Assembly: GCF_002243175.1 (NCBI RefSeq)
Contig: NZ_NDYF01000003.1
Location: forward strand, 1-64,000
Origin: Finegoldia magna_J
GTDB taxonomy: Bacteria > Bacillota > Clostridia > Tissierellales > Peptoniphilaceae
DNA: 64,000 bases
Direction: 5' to 3'
Below the pieces are notes generated by a model. That model did no database searches and was not told the origin of the DNA. It saw nothing but the letters and a program-made list of their open reading frames with translations. The translations under genes were made by a program, and so were the position numbers. Position 1 is the first letter of the stretch. Each line of letters starts with the position of its first letter. Below are positions 52,126-61,866 of this stretch, one piece after another.

Positions 52126-54435
52126 ATGAAGAACTTAAAAGAGATTGCTAAGGTCTCGTTTGTTGCACTGTCTGTGTCACTAATGATTTCTACAGGATCT
52201 ATGGCTCAAACAGAAAACGACAAGAAAGATGTAGAAAACGAGCTTAGTGCCAAATATACATCGATTAGCACACACAATCAAAGTAAGTTGACTAAAAAAG
52301 CTAAATTGGGATACGCTAACGTAGACAACTTACAAAATGAAAAAAAGGAAAATGATGATTTGAATCGTGAAGATTTAAAATCTACAGATTTAAATAAACA
52401 TATTAAGGAAAAGGAAGAAAAAACAGAAGTTTCAGATTCTACAAAAGATCAAGAAGAATCTGAAAAAGTAGTTGCACCTGAAAAATCTGTATCAAAGGAA
52501 AATTCAGAAGAACAATCTTCTGAAGAAAAAGAACAAGAAACTGATGGAAAAGAATCAGAAGATAGTGAAGTAAAAGCGTTAAATTCTGCTGGGCAAATTA
52601 TCCCTACAAGAATTGCAGGGAAAAACAGATACGAATCTGCTGCAAAAATTTCAAGAGAACAATTTACTAATGCGAAGAAAGTTATTGTTGTTAATGCACA
52701 AAAATACGCCGATGCATTGAGTGCGACAACTTTGTCTGATGGAAAATATTCTATTTTGTACACAGAAAAAGACTCGCTTCCAACAGCTACAAGAAATGAA
52801 ATTCAAAGACTTAACCCTGTAGAAGTGTATCTTCTTGGTGGTCAACAATCCATTAGTGCTGGAATTGAAAACATATTAAAGAAATACTCAAATAAAGTTA
52901 CTAGAATAGCCGGAAGAGACAGATACGAAACTAGCGCAAAAGTTGCAGCTATGAGCAAGAAAAAGAACGTAGTTATTGCAAGTGGAGAAAACTTCAGTGA
53001 CCCACTTTACGCATCTTCTTATGCTTATTCCAACAACGCTAAAATTTTGTTGAGTTCTGGAAAAACTTTGTCCAGAGAAACAAGAGATTATTTACTTAGA
53101 AATAAATCTAGTATTGGAAAAGTGACAGTTGTTGGTGGAGGACAATCAATCTCATCAGCTACAGTTAGATATATTCAATCAGTAACTGGCAAAAATGTTA
53201 GTAGAATTAGTGGAAGAAACAGATACGATGGGTCTGTAAAAGTCGCAAACTCTATGAAAAAGGACAAAGTGTTCATCGCAAGTGGTGAAGATTTTGCAGA
53301 TGCGTTGGCTATAAGTCCATTAGCACAAAAGCTAAATGCACCGATTTTATTGAGTTCAAAAGGAAAATTAGACACAAGTGTAATTGCATTTTTGAATAAT
53401 TTTAAGAACTCGATCAAGGATGTATTTATTGTTGGTGGATATAGAACAATTGATAACAACGTGTATGGTACTGTTCAAAATGTTTTGAAAAAACAAATTG
53501 CCAAACCAAAACCACAACCAAAACCACAACCAAAACCGAAACCACCAGTTGTAAAAGATCAATCAGACATTATCGAAGAAGACAAGGCGATAGGATTGCA
53601 CGATTTCGTAGTTGCAAAACACGCTACAACTCTTTACAATGCTGCAAATAGTTCTGCAAAATCTGTGAGAAATATCAACACGTCAACAGTTATGCAAGTT
53701 ATAAATATTTTAGATAATGGATGGATGCAATTGGATATAAATGGATTTAAAGGATATGCAAAAGTTTCTGATTTTGGAATGTTCAACCCTAACAAATACA
53801 GATTAGTATTCCAACAAGGAGCGGACCTTTCAAAATTCAACCGCAATGTAAATATGAAATTAGCTAAGCAAAACGGAATGGATTTTGTAATATTAAAAGC
53901 AGGATCTGGTTACAGCGGAGAAGATCCAAAATTCCAACAAAATTACAACAATGCAAAAGCAGCAGGATTAAATGTTGGAGCATATTGGTATTCATACGCT
54001 GTAAATGTTGAAGAAGCTAAGGAAGAAGCTGTCAGATTCATGAAGATATTGGGCAAGAAACAATTTGAATACCCAGTATATTTGGATTTTGAAGATCCTT
54101 CACAACGTAAAATTCCTAAGAAAACAAAAACAGATATGGCGATTGCCTTCATGAGTATTCTTGAAAAGAATGGATTCTACACTGGATTGTATAGTTCGGG
54201 ATCTTGGATTAACAATCAATTTGAAAGAGAAAGATTGAAAGATTACGATATTTGGATTGCACATTGGCACGTTACAAGTCCTAACTGTTTCACACCAGAT
54301 TATGGAATGTGGCAATTCACAAATAAATCAAAAATAAAAGGCGTTCCTGATACTGGAGAAGGCGGAGTAGACATGAACTATTCCTACAAAAACTATCCAA
54401 AGATTATCAAAGATGCCAAACTAAATAATTTTTAA
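52126..54435 (+). CDS. cell-wall-binding (CWB2) protein with GH25 muramidase domain
   Basis: 769 residues. The signal peptide is 1-27 (cleavage after SMA). A Lys/Glu/Ser-rich linker runs to about 155. Three CWB2 repeats (about 160-450) each begin RIAGKNRYE or RIAGRDRYE and include a VYLLGGQQSIS-type strand. A PKPQPK linker, an SH3-like region (about 490-550) and a C-terminal GH25 lysozyme domain (about 560-765) follow. The catalytic residues are Asp567 (GADLSKFN) and Asp654/Glu656 (YLDFED). CWB2 modules bind secondary wall polymers non-covalently. The enzyme cleaves the MurNAc-GlcNAc bond, so it is probably a surface autolysin in cell separation or turnover. Single gene, own terminator. Confidence 0.94.
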   Translation: MKNLKEIAKVSFVALSVSLMISTGSMAQTENDKKDVENELSAKYTSISTHNQSKLTKKAKLGYANVDNLQNEKKENDDLNREDLKSTDLNKHIKEKEEKTEVSDSTKDQEESEKVVAPEKSVSKENSEEQSSEEKEQETDGKESEDSEVKALNSAGQIIPTRIAGKNRYESAAKISREQFTNAKKVIVVNAQKYADALSATTLSDGKYSILYTEKDSLPTATRNEIQRLNPVEVYLLGGQQSISAGIENILKKYSNKVTRIAGRDRYETSAKVAAMSKKKNVVIASGENFSDPLYASSYAYSNNAKILLSSGKTLSRETRDYLLRNKSSIGKVTVVGGGQSISSATVRYIQSVTGKNVSRISGRNRYDGSVKVANSMKKDKVFIASGEDFADALAISPLAQKLNAPILLSSKGKLDTSVIAFLNNFKNSIKDVFIVGGYRTIDNNVYGTVQNVLKKQIAKPKPQPKPQPKPKPPVVKDQSDIIEEDKAIGLHDFVVAKHATTLYNAANSSAKSVRNINTSTVMQVINILDNGWMQLDINGFKGYAKVSDFGMFNPNKYRLVFQQGADLSKFNRNVNMKLAKQNGMDFVILKAGSGYSGEDPKFQQNYNNAKAAGLNVGAYWYSYAVNVEEAKEEAVRFMKILGKKQFEYPVYLDFEDPSQRKIPKKTKTDMAIAFMSILEKNGFYTGLYSSGSWINNQFERERLKDYDIWIAHWHVTSPNCFTPDYGMWQFTNKSKIKGVPDTGEGGVDMNYSYKNYPKIIKDAKLNNF

Positions 54436-54438
54436 ATT

Positions 54439-54465
54439 AGAGCTCTGAAAAGAGCTCTTTTTTTA
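54439..54465 (+). terminator. intrinsic terminator
   Basis: AGAGCTCT-GAAA-AGAGCTCT followed by TTTTTT: a GNRA-type loop on a perfect 8-bp stem. Confidence 0.92.
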
Positions 54466-54531
54466 ATGTGTATAATTTACAAAAAATATGGTATATGGTA
54501 AAATTTGAGTTAGTTAAAAGGAGTGAATGAT

Positions 54532-55629
54532 ATGAAATTAGGTATTGTGGGGCTTCCAAATGTAGGAAAGTCCACACTTTTTAATGCGATAACAAAAGCA
54601 GGTGCAGAAATGGCAAACTATCCATTCTGTACGATAGATCCTAACATCGGACTTGTAAATGTTCCAGATGAGAGAGTGTATAAATTAGCAGAACTTTTTA
54701 ATTCCAAAAAAATTATTCCAGCGACAATCGAATTTTATGACATTGCAGGTCTTGTTAAAGGCGCAAGTAAGGGCGAAGGTTTGGGAAATAAATTTTTGGA
54801 AAATATTAGAGAATCTGATGCCATTGTTGAAGTTCTAAGATGCTTTGAAGATGGAAATATAGTTCACGTTGATGGTTCAGTGGATCCTCTTAGAGATATT
54901 GAAACAATCAACTACGAACTTATTTTATCTGATTTGGAAATGGTTGAAAGAAGATTAGAAAAATCTAGAAAAGCTTTGAAAGGTAATAAGGATTTGAAGG
55001 AAGAAGTGGATCTTCTTGAAAAAATCTACGACGTTTTATCAGAAGGAAAATCAATTAGAATCTTGGATTTGGACGAAGATGAAATGAAACTTATGAGAAG
55101 TTTTAATCTTTTGAGCGTTAAGCCAATAATTTACGTGTGCAATGTAAGTGAAGATGAAGTAGCAGATGCTTACGAAAATAACGAAATGGTTCAAAAAGTA
55201 AAAGATTTTGCGAAATCAGAAGATGCAAAAGTAGTTGTAATCTCTGCGCAAATTGAATCGGAAATTTCTGCGTTGGATAGCGAAGAAGATAAGAAAGAAT
55301 TCTTGGAAGCAATCGGTCTTGAAAAATCAGGAATCGACGATTTGATTACACAAAGCTATGATTTATTGGGACTTATGAGTTTCTTGACAACAGGAGAAGA
55401 CGAAACACGTGCTTGGACTATCAAGAAAAACACTCCTGCAGTACAAGCAGCTGGTAAAATTCACACAGACATTCAAAGAGGATTCATCAGAGCAGAAATC
55501 GTGAACTACGATGATTTGATCGAATTAAAATCCATGGCTGCAGTCAGAGAAAAAGGCCTCATGAGATTGGAAGGCAAAGAATATTTGATGCAAGATGGAG
55601 ATGTGGTTCATTTTAGATTTAATGTTTAG
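54532..55629 (+). CDS. ychF: Obg-family ATPase YchF
   Basis: 365 residues from ATG 54532; the in-frame GTG at 54523 abuts the AAAAGGAG site and is too close. The P-loop is GIVGLPNVGKSTLFNA, switch II YDIAGLVKGASKGEGLGN and the YVCNVSED segment replaces the NKxD guanine motif (YchF prefers ATP). A helical insertion (about 130-195) and a C-terminal TGS-like domain with WTIKKNTPAVQAAGKIHTDI and LMQDGDVVHFRFNV complete it. It is ribosome-associated and linked to oxidative-stress response. Confidence 0.96.
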   Translation: MKLGIVGLPNVGKSTLFNAITKAGAEMANYPFCTIDPNIGLVNVPDERVYKLAELFNSKKIIPATIEFYDIAGLVKGASKGEGLGNKFLENIRESDAIVEVLRCFEDGNIVHVDGSVDPLRDIETINYELILSDLEMVERRLEKSRKALKGNKDLKEEVDLLEKIYDVLSEGKSIRILDLDEDEMKLMRSFNLLSVKPIIYVCNVSEDEVADAYENNEMVQKVKDFAKSEDAKVVVISAQIESEISALDSEEDKKEFLEAIGLEKSGIDDLITQSYDLLGLMSFLTTGEDETRAWTIKKNTPAVQAAGKIHTDIQRGFIRAEIVNYDDLIELKSMAAVREKGLMRLEGKEYLMQDGDVVHFRFNV

Positions 55630-55636
55630 AATAATT

Positions 55637-55668
55637 TGGCTATGTGATTTGTTCGCATAGCTTTTTAT
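55637..55668 (+). terminator. intrinsic terminator after ychF
   Basis: GCTATGTG (55639-55646) pairs with CGCATAGC (55654-55661), then TTTTTATTT. Confidence 0.8.
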
Positions 55669-55697
55669 TTTGCTATTTTAAATGAGGAGATTTTACA

Positions 55698-56171
55698 ATG
55701 GATGTAGATTTTATTGAAGTAAAAATAGAACACAAAAATTTGTTGTGGAATTTGTTACAAAAATATTTGTACGAATTAAGTGACGTTTATGGTGATGATA
55801 TAGAAGATGATGGCAATTATTCGTATGATTATTTTGAAAACTATTTTAACCCTGAAGAGAACAGAGAAGCTTTGATTTTTCGATATGACGATAAAATAAT
55901 TGGATTTTGTATGATTAACGACCATTCATTTAATGAAAATAGTATTGATTATTCAATGGCTGAATTTAGTATTGTTCCGAAATACAGAAAAAACGGATTG
56001 GGTAAGAGAGCGATTTCGAAAGTATTGAGTCAACGAAAAGGTAAATGGCAAATAAAATATTCTTTGGATAATCCAACTGCACAAAAATTTTGGGAGAATG
56101 TATTATCAGATTACAAGAGTACAGAAACTTTGTTGGAAGATAATGAAAAATTGTTAGATTTTACAAGCTAG
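55698..56171 (+). CDS. GNAT family N-acetyltransferase
   Basis: 157 residues, one GNAT fold. The strand DDKIIGFCMIND is near 60-72, the acetyl-CoA pyrophosphate loop PKYRKNGLGKRAISKVL near 94-110 (R/QxxGxG/A form), and NPTAQKFWENVL near the C-terminus. The acceptor substrate is unknown. Single gene with AGGAGATTTTACA ribosome site and its own terminator. Confidence 0.88.
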   Translation: MDVDFIEVKIEHKNLLWNLLQKYLYELSDVYGDDIEDDGNYSYDYFENYFNPEENREALIFRYDDKIIGFCMINDHSFNENSIDYSMAEFSIVPKYRKNGLGKRAISKVLSQRKGKWQIKYSLDNPTAQKFWENVLSDYKSTETLLEDNEKLLDFTS

Positions 56172-56193
56172 GTATTAATTTACCTAGTTTTTT
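56168..56193 (+). terminator. intrinsic terminator
   Basis: CTAGGTA-TTAATT-TACCTAG followed by TTTTTTA. The stem overlaps the last codons of the acetyltransferase gene. Confidence 0.82.
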
Positions 56194-56262
56194 ATTGTTA
56201 GCGTGAAAATAAACATCGTTAAAATTTGTGATATAATTATTATAACTACGAGGAGGTAATTT

Positions 56263-58032
56263 ATGATTACAGAAAGATTAGAAAAGCTAAGAAAAAAAAT
56301 GAGCGAAAGAAATATCGATGCGTATGTTGTATTGTCAAGCGATCCTCATACATCGGAATATTTGGCAGATTATTATAAAACTAGAAAATATATTACTGGA
56401 TTCAGTGGTAGTGCAGGAACTGCTGTGATTTTGAAGAAAAAAGCAGCTTTGTTTACTGACGGAAGATATTTTATTCAAGCTGCAAAAGAACTTGAAGGTT
56501 CTACTGTAGATTTGATGAAGATGGGAGAACCTGGCGTTCCTACTTTGATTGAATATTTGAAAGAAAATGTTCCTGAATGCGGAAAAATCGGCGTTGACGG
56601 TCTTACTTTGGACTATAACGATTACTATCAATGGTTAGAAAAATTAGGCGACAGAATGATAATCACTGATGTGGATTTTGTTGGTGATATTTGGGAAGAT
56701 CGTCCTGAAAAACCAAACTCAAAAGCTTATGCATTTGATGTGAAATACTGTGGAAAAGATACTAAGACAAAATTAAAAGAGTTGAGATATTTTATGGATT
56801 CCAATGAATGTGATTATAACTTTATCGGTTCTTTGGATGACATTTGCTACCTTTACAATATTAGAGGTAACGATGTTTTGTACAATCCAGTTATCATAAG
56901 TTACGCATTAGTTGGAAAAGATTTTGCTAATTTGTACATTGAAGATGAAAAAATTGATAACGATTTGGTTGAATTGTTGAAAGAACAAGGTGTTACTGTA
57001 AAATCTTACGAAAAAGTGTTCGAAGATTTGAGTGGACTTCCTGGAAAGAGCGTTTTGTTCTTGGATCCTTCTAAGACAAATGTTAGAATTTACAATTCAA
57101 TTAATTCAAATATTAGAATTTCAAAAGGAATTCAACCTACAACTTTGATGAAGGCTCACAAGAACGAAACAGAAATTAAAAATCAAAAAAATGCTTACAT
57201 CAAAGACGGTGTTGCATTGGTTAAGTTTTTCAATTGGGTAGAAACAGGTACGCCAACTGGAAATGTTACTGAAATGAGTGCAGCGGATAAGTTGAGATAT
57301 TTCAGAGAACAAGGCGATTTGTTCATGGATTTGAGTTTTGGAACCATATCTGCTTACGGAGAAAATGCGGCACTTCCTCATTACGAACCATCTATTGATC
57401 ACCCAGTGACATTACAACCAAAAGGATTGTACTTGGTTGACAGTGGTGCGCAATATTTGGACGGAACTACTGATATTACTCGTACGGTTGCTCTTGGTGA
57501 ATTGACTGATGATGAAAAACTACACTATACTTTAACATTAAAATCACACATCAATTTGATGACTACAATTTTCCCTAAGGGAACAAAATCATCAAGCCTA
57601 GATCCAATTGCTAGAAGACCTATTTGGCAAGAATTGTTGGATTTCAGACACGGAACAGGCCATGGTGTTGGATTCTACCTTGGAGTTCACGAAGGTCCAC
57701 AAAGAATTTCTTCAATGAACAACGACATCGACATGGACGAAGGAATGGTTACAAGTGACGAACCAGGAATTTATATCGAAGGTTCACACGGAATTAGAAT
57801 CGAAAATATTATGCACTGCATCAAAGTTGGAGAATCTGAATTCGGTGAGTTCTTGGGATTTGAATCGTTATCTATCTGCCCAATCGACACAAGACCTGTT
57901 ATCAAAGAAAAATTACTTCCTTTCGAATTAGAATGGTTGAACAATTACAACAAGGAATGCTACGACAAATTATCACCTTATTTGGAAGGATCAGATTTAG
58001 AATATCTTGAGCAACAAACAAAAGCAATATAG
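56263..58032 (+). CDS. Xaa-Pro aminopeptidase (M24B, three-domain aminopeptidase P)
   Basis: 589 residues: two N-terminal creatinase-like domains (about 1-300) and a pita-bread catalytic domain (about 305-530), followed by the C-terminal extension usual in this long subtype. Metal ligands lie in DSGAQYLDGTTDITRT (two Asp), HGTGHGVGFYLGVHEGP (His), SDEPGIYIEGSHGIRIEN (Glu) and a final Glu. It removes N-terminal residues preceding proline. No signal peptide, so cytosolic. A perfect TATAAT lies at 56232-56237 and GAGGAGGTAATTT precedes the ATG. uvrC follows after 2 bases. Confidence 0.95.
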   Translation: MITERLEKLRKKMSERNIDAYVVLSSDPHTSEYLADYYKTRKYITGFSGSAGTAVILKKKAALFTDGRYFIQAAKELEGSTVDLMKMGEPGVPTLIEYLKENVPECGKIGVDGLTLDYNDYYQWLEKLGDRMIITDVDFVGDIWEDRPEKPNSKAYAFDVKYCGKDTKTKLKELRYFMDSNECDYNFIGSLDDICYLYNIRGNDVLYNPVIISYALVGKDFANLYIEDEKIDNDLVELLKEQGVTVKSYEKVFEDLSGLPGKSVLFLDPSKTNVRIYNSINSNIRISKGIQPTTLMKAHKNETEIKNQKNAYIKDGVALVKFFNWVETGTPTGNVTEMSAADKLRYFREQGDLFMDLSFGTISAYGENAALPHYEPSIDHPVTLQPKGLYLVDSGAQYLDGTTDITRTVALGELTDDEKLHYTLTLKSHINLMTTIFPKGTKSSSLDPIARRPIWQELLDFRHGTGHGVGFYLGVHEGPQRISSMNNDIDMDEGMVTSDEPGIYIEGSHGIRIENIMHCIKVGESEFGEFLGFESLSICPIDTRPVIKEKLLPFELEWLNNYNKECYDKLSPYLEGSDLEYLEQQTKAI

Positions 58033-58034
58033 AA

Positions 58035-59861
58035 ATGTTTGATATTAAAAAAGAACTGCAAAAAGTACCTCACAAACCAGGCGTGTACATTATGCACGAT
58101 AAAAACGACGAGATAATCTACGTTGGCAAGGCGATTGATTTGAGAAGACGTGTGGGTCAATATTTTGATTCATCAAAAAAACTTGCAAAAGTCGCCGCAA
58201 TGGTAAGTCACGTAGAATATTTTGAGTATATTATCGTAAATAATGAATGTGAAGCTTTGGTTCTGGAATCAAACTTAATCAAGAAAAACAGCCCGAAATA
58301 CAACATCGTTTTAAGAGACGATAAGCAATATCCCTACATCAAAATCACGAACGAAAAGTTTCCAAGAGTTTTGAAAACCAGACGTGTTTTGAAGGATAAG
58401 GCAAAGTATTTTGGGCCTTTTCCTAATGCTTATGCAGTTAATGATATTATAGATTTAATTCACGAAACGTACAAAATCAGAACGTGTAATTTGAATTTTG
58501 ATAAGGGTCAAACATTGAAGAGACCTTGCTTGAATTATTACATCAATCGTTGTGATGGAATGTGCGTTTATGACGTGGACGAAGAGGATTACAACAAAGA
58601 ATTATTAGAAGTGGAAAATTTTTTGAATGGTCGTGAAGATGAATTAACTAAGAAGTTGACCGATAAAATGATGGCTGCATCCAAGAATTTGAACTTCGAA
58701 TTGGCAGCGAAACTCAGAGATTCTATAGCAAATATCCAAGTGATTTTGGAAAAACAAAACATCACCAACACCAAAGGATTGGACTTGGATATGATATCCA
58801 TGGCGAGAGAAGCTGAGACTGTATGTGTTCAAGTGTTTTTCATGAGAAATGGTAAAATCATCGAAAGACAGCATTTTATTATCGACAATATATATGAAGA
58901 ATCAAACGAACACATCGTAGGAGAATTTTTCAAACAATTCTACATTGATTTGACTTACGTTCCTAAACAAATCCTTACCGATATTGAAATCGAAGACAGA
59001 GAGCTTATCGAAGAAATGCTAACTGAGAAGAAAGGTTCCAAGGTCGAAATTAAAATTCCTAGAAGAGGTAACAAGACCGACCTCTTGGAAATGGTAAGAG
59101 TTAATGCAAAAGAAGGATTGGACAAATACATTTCCAGACATTTGAAAAGAGAACGTAATCGTGAGAATGCAATACTCGATTTGCAAGACATCACAGGAGT
59201 AAAACCGATCGATAGAATAGAATGCTACGATATTTCTAATACAAGTGGCGTGGATTCTGTAGGAAGTATGATTGTGTTCAAAAACGGGGCTAAATCTTCC
59301 AAAGATTATCGTAAATTTAAAATAAAAACTGTAGAAGGTGCCGATGATTATGCATCGCACAGGGAAGTGTTGACGAGAAGATTCAGAAGACTTTTGGATT
59401 CTGATAAAAAAGACAACAGCTTTGATGAAATGCCTTCTATTATTTTGATGGATGGTGGTAAAGGTCAAGTCAACATCGCAAAAGAAGTGTTGAACGAATT
59501 CAACTTGGATATCCCGATTTTGGGTCTTGTAAAAGACGATAAGCATAGGACGCGTGGAATAATTTACGAAAACGACGAAATCAGATTGAAAGTGAACACT
59601 CCTTTGTACAGGTTGTTGTTTGCGATTCAAGAAGAAACACATAGATTTGCCATCAATTATCACAGAAAACTTCACGAAAAAAACTTCAAGAAATCTGAAT
59701 TGGACAATATAGCTTTAATAGGAGAAAAAAGAAAAAAAGCTTTGATGAAACATTTTAAAACTCTTGACAGAATAAAAAAAGCCAGTGTAGAAGAGCTTTG
59801 CGAAGTTGATGGAATGAATGAAAAAGCAGCAGAAAATATAGTAAATTATTTTAAGCAATAA
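58035..59861 (+). CDS. uvrC: excinuclease ABC subunit C
   Basis: 608 residues. GIY-YIG nuclease domain (PHKPGVYIMHDKNDEIIYVGKA, about 10-31), Cys-rich RPCLNYYINRCDGMC, a UVR motif (about 200-235), RNase H-like nuclease domain (IECYDISNTSGVDSVGSMIVF, LMDGGKGQVN) and C-terminal helix-hairpin-helix (IKKASVEELCEVDGMNEKAAENI). It makes both incisions in nucleotide excision repair. It has a weak ribosome site and starts 2 bases after the aminopeptidase gene, suggesting coupling. Confidence 0.97.
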   Translation: MFDIKKELQKVPHKPGVYIMHDKNDEIIYVGKAIDLRRRVGQYFDSSKKLAKVAAMVSHVEYFEYIIVNNECEALVLESNLIKKNSPKYNIVLRDDKQYPYIKITNEKFPRVLKTRRVLKDKAKYFGPFPNAYAVNDIIDLIHETYKIRTCNLNFDKGQTLKRPCLNYYINRCDGMCVYDVDEEDYNKELLEVENFLNGREDELTKKLTDKMMAASKNLNFELAAKLRDSIANIQVILEKQNITNTKGLDLDMISMAREAETVCVQVFFMRNGKIIERQHFIIDNIYEESNEHIVGEFFKQFYIDLTYVPKQILTDIEIEDRELIEEMLTEKKGSKVEIKIPRRGNKTDLLEMVRVNAKEGLDKYISRHLKRERNRENAILDLQDITGVKPIDRIECYDISNTSGVDSVGSMIVFKNGAKSSKDYRKFKIKTVEGADDYASHREVLTRRFRRLLDSDKKDNSFDEMPSIILMDGGKGQVNIAKEVLNEFNLDIPILGLVKDDKHRTRGIIYENDEIRLKVNTPLYRLLFAIQEETHRFAINYHRKLHEKNFKKSELDNIALIGEKRKKALMKHFKTLDRIKKASVEELCEVDGMNEKAAENIVNYFKQ

Positions 59862-59933
59862 TTTGCTATATTTTTTATTGTAAAGAAATATTGATTGATG
59901 GTAATATATAAGGTAGTGAAGGATGGATGGTTT

Positions 59934-60443
59934 ATGACAAGAAAAAATTCTACTTTAATTAAAATGATAATGCTTTCAATATTTGTCGCAATAGGAGTTG
60001 TGATATCTCCAATTTTGAGAGTGGTTGGATTTTGTCCGACACAACATTTTGTTAATATAGTGTGTGCGGTATTTTTGGGACCATGGTATGCACTTTTGTG
60101 TGCGACGTTGATTGGGATAATCAGAATGTCACTAATGGCAATTCCACCGTTAGCATTGACTGGAGCTGTGTTTGGGGCGTTTTTGTCGGGAGTTTTGTAT
60201 AAAAGAACGAACAAATTAATTATGGCTTGTATTGGAGAAGTTATTGGAACGGGAATAATAGGATCGATTGTAAGCGTTCCTGTTATGAAGTTTTTCTTCG
60301 GAAAAAGCAATTTGACTTTGTTTTTCTACACACCATCATTTGTACTTGCGACTTTAATGGGAGCGACTGTAGCATTCGCATTTTTAAAGGCTATGCAAAA
60401 AAATAAAATGCTAGATAAATTAAAGGAAAGTATCAATGGATAA
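59934..60443 (+). CDS. thiW: ECF transporter S component ThiW
   Basis: 169 residues from ATG 59934; an in-frame upstream ATG at 59895 gives an unlikely extra 13 residues. Five or six hydrophobic helices, with the ThiW-typical LRVVGFCPTQHFVNIVCAVFLGP and IRMSLMAIPP. ThiW is thought to be the substrate-specific component for the thiazole precursor, using a shared ECF energising module encoded elsewhere. It leads thiW-thiM-thiE, overlapping thiM by 8 bases. I see no TPP riboswitch in the 72 bases between uvrC and this gene. Confidence 0.88.
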   Translation: MTRKNSTLIKMIMLSIFVAIGVVISPILRVVGFCPTQHFVNIVCAVFLGPWYALLCATLIGIIRMSLMAIPPLALTGAVFGAFLSGVLYKRTNKLIMACIGEVIGTGIIGSIVSVPVMKFFFGKSNLTLFFYTPSFVLATLMGATVAFAFLKAMQKNKMLDKLKESING

Positions 60444-61242
60444 ATTAATACAAAAAATGTCAGAGATTTACTCTGATTTGTACAACAGTAATAATCTGAT
60501 TCATTGCCTTACTAATGCGATTTCAATCAATGACATGGCAAACGCAGTTCTGAGTGTTAACCAAAGTCCGTTTATGGCAGATAATCCACGAGAAGTCGAA
60601 GATGTTACGAAAAATTCTGATTCTCTGTTGGTAAATTTAGGAAACATCACGGATTATAGAATAGAATCAATCAAAAAATCCCTACGAATTGCAAATGAAA
60701 ACAACATTCCAATTACATTGGATTTGGTTGGAGTGAGCGCGTCAAGATTAAGGCTTGTTTTCACACTAGAAATCTTGCAAAAATACACAATAACTTGCAT
60801 AAAAGGAAATTACAGCGAGATAAAATCGCTGGTTATTAAAGATTTAAGTACAAAAGGTGTGGATTCTAAAAAACTGGAAGTAAATGATGTGATTAATTAT
60901 TGTAATAATTTGCACGAAAAGTACCATTCAATCGTTGTGGCAACAGGCCATACGGATATTGTGTGTTCAGATGAGATTTATCTGCTTAATAATGGCGATG
61001 AAAGGCTTTCAAAAATCACTGCGACAGGTTGTGTTGTGGGAAGTTTGATAGCGTGTACACTTAGCGTATCCCAATCGATAGAAGCATGTGTTCTAGCAAT
61101 TAGCATGATGAATATTAGCTGTGAAATGATGGATAAAAGTGTTGGACTTAGTTCTTTCAAAATCGGTTTGTACGATAATTTATCCAAAATAAAATGGGAA
61201 CAAATAAAGGAGAATATAAATGCGAGAAAAATTGAATCTTAG
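60436..61242 (+). CDS. thiM: hydroxyethylthiazole kinase
   Basis: 268 residues of the ribokinase-like ThiM family. LIHCLTNAISINDMANAVL with SPFMADNPREVED is near the N-terminus, LVNLGNIT near 80, and the anion hole ITATGCVVGSLIACTL near 195-210. It phosphorylates 4-methyl-5-(2-hydroxyethyl)thiazole for thiamine salvage. Its 3' end overlaps thiE by 23 bases. Confidence 0.95.
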   Translation: MDKLIQKMSEIYSDLYNSNNLIHCLTNAISINDMANAVLSVNQSPFMADNPREVEDVTKNSDSLLVNLGNITDYRIESIKKSLRIANENNIPITLDLVGVSASRLRLVFTLEILQKYTITCIKGNYSEIKSLVIKDLSTKGVDSKKLEVNDVINYCNNLHEKYHSIVVATGHTDIVCSDEIYLLNNGDERLSKITATGCVVGSLIACTLSVSQSIEACVLAISMMNISCEMMDKSVGLSSFKIGLYDNLSKIKWEQIKENINARKIES

Positions 61243-61864
61243 CTTGTACTTGGTTACTGATAGGACAAATGTTAAAGATGAGGAAGATTTTTTAACAAAA
61301 ATTGAAGATTCTCTTAAAGGTGGAGTAACATTGGTACAACTAAGGGAGAAAAATATCTCTACAAGAGAATACATAGACTTGGCAAAAAAAGTGAAGATAA
61401 TTTGTGACAAGTTTGATTTGCCGCTTTTAATTGACGACAGAATTGACGTATGCCTGGCAAGCGAGTGTGCAGGAGTTCATCTTGGAGATGAAGACATGGA
61501 AATAAAAGATGCAAGAAGAATTCTTGGAGATAATTACATTATTGGCGCAACTGCAAAAAGTGTTGCCAGAGCTATACAATGTGAAAAAGAAGGTGCAGAT
61601 TATCTTGGAGTTGGGGCTATTTATCCGACAAAAACCCATGTTAAAACGAAAATAACATCGGTTGAAACTCTAAGAGACATCAACAATAGCATAAGCATAA
61701 AAACTGTCGCTATTGGCGGTTTAAATGGGGATAACATAGATGTATTAAAAAACAGTGGTGCAAGTGGGATAGCAGTCGTAAGAGCGTTGATGAATGACGA
61801 CAATCCACAAGAAAAAGCACACAGATTATTAGAAAAATCAAAACAAATTTTAGAATTGAGGTAA
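61220..61864 (+). CDS. thiE: thiamine-phosphate synthase
   Basis: 214 residues of TIM-barrel ThiE. LYLVTDRTN, VQLREKN, LLIDDRIDVCLASECAGVHL and GVGAIYPTKTH, then AIGGLN and GIAVVRALM phosphate-binding segments. It joins the pyrimidine (HMP-PP) and thiazole phosphate to form thiamine phosphate. A strong AAAGGAGAATATAA ribosome site lies within the end of thiM. With no thiD or thiC here, only the thiazole branch is local. Confidence 0.96.
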   Translation: MREKLNLSLYLVTDRTNVKDEEDFLTKIEDSLKGGVTLVQLREKNISTREYIDLAKKVKIICDKFDLPLLIDDRIDVCLASECAGVHLGDEDMEIKDARRILGDNYIIGATAKSVARAIQCEKEGADYLGVGAIYPTKTHVKTKITSVETLRDINNSISIKTVAIGGLNGDNIDVLKNSGASGIAVVRALMNDDNPQEKAHRLLEKSKQILELR

Positions 61865-61866
61865 TT

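Noticed and set aside
59895..59933. Earlier ATG for thiW
   Set aside because: It adds 13 residues without family similarity and lacks a ribosome site; ATG 59934 fits the family N-terminus.
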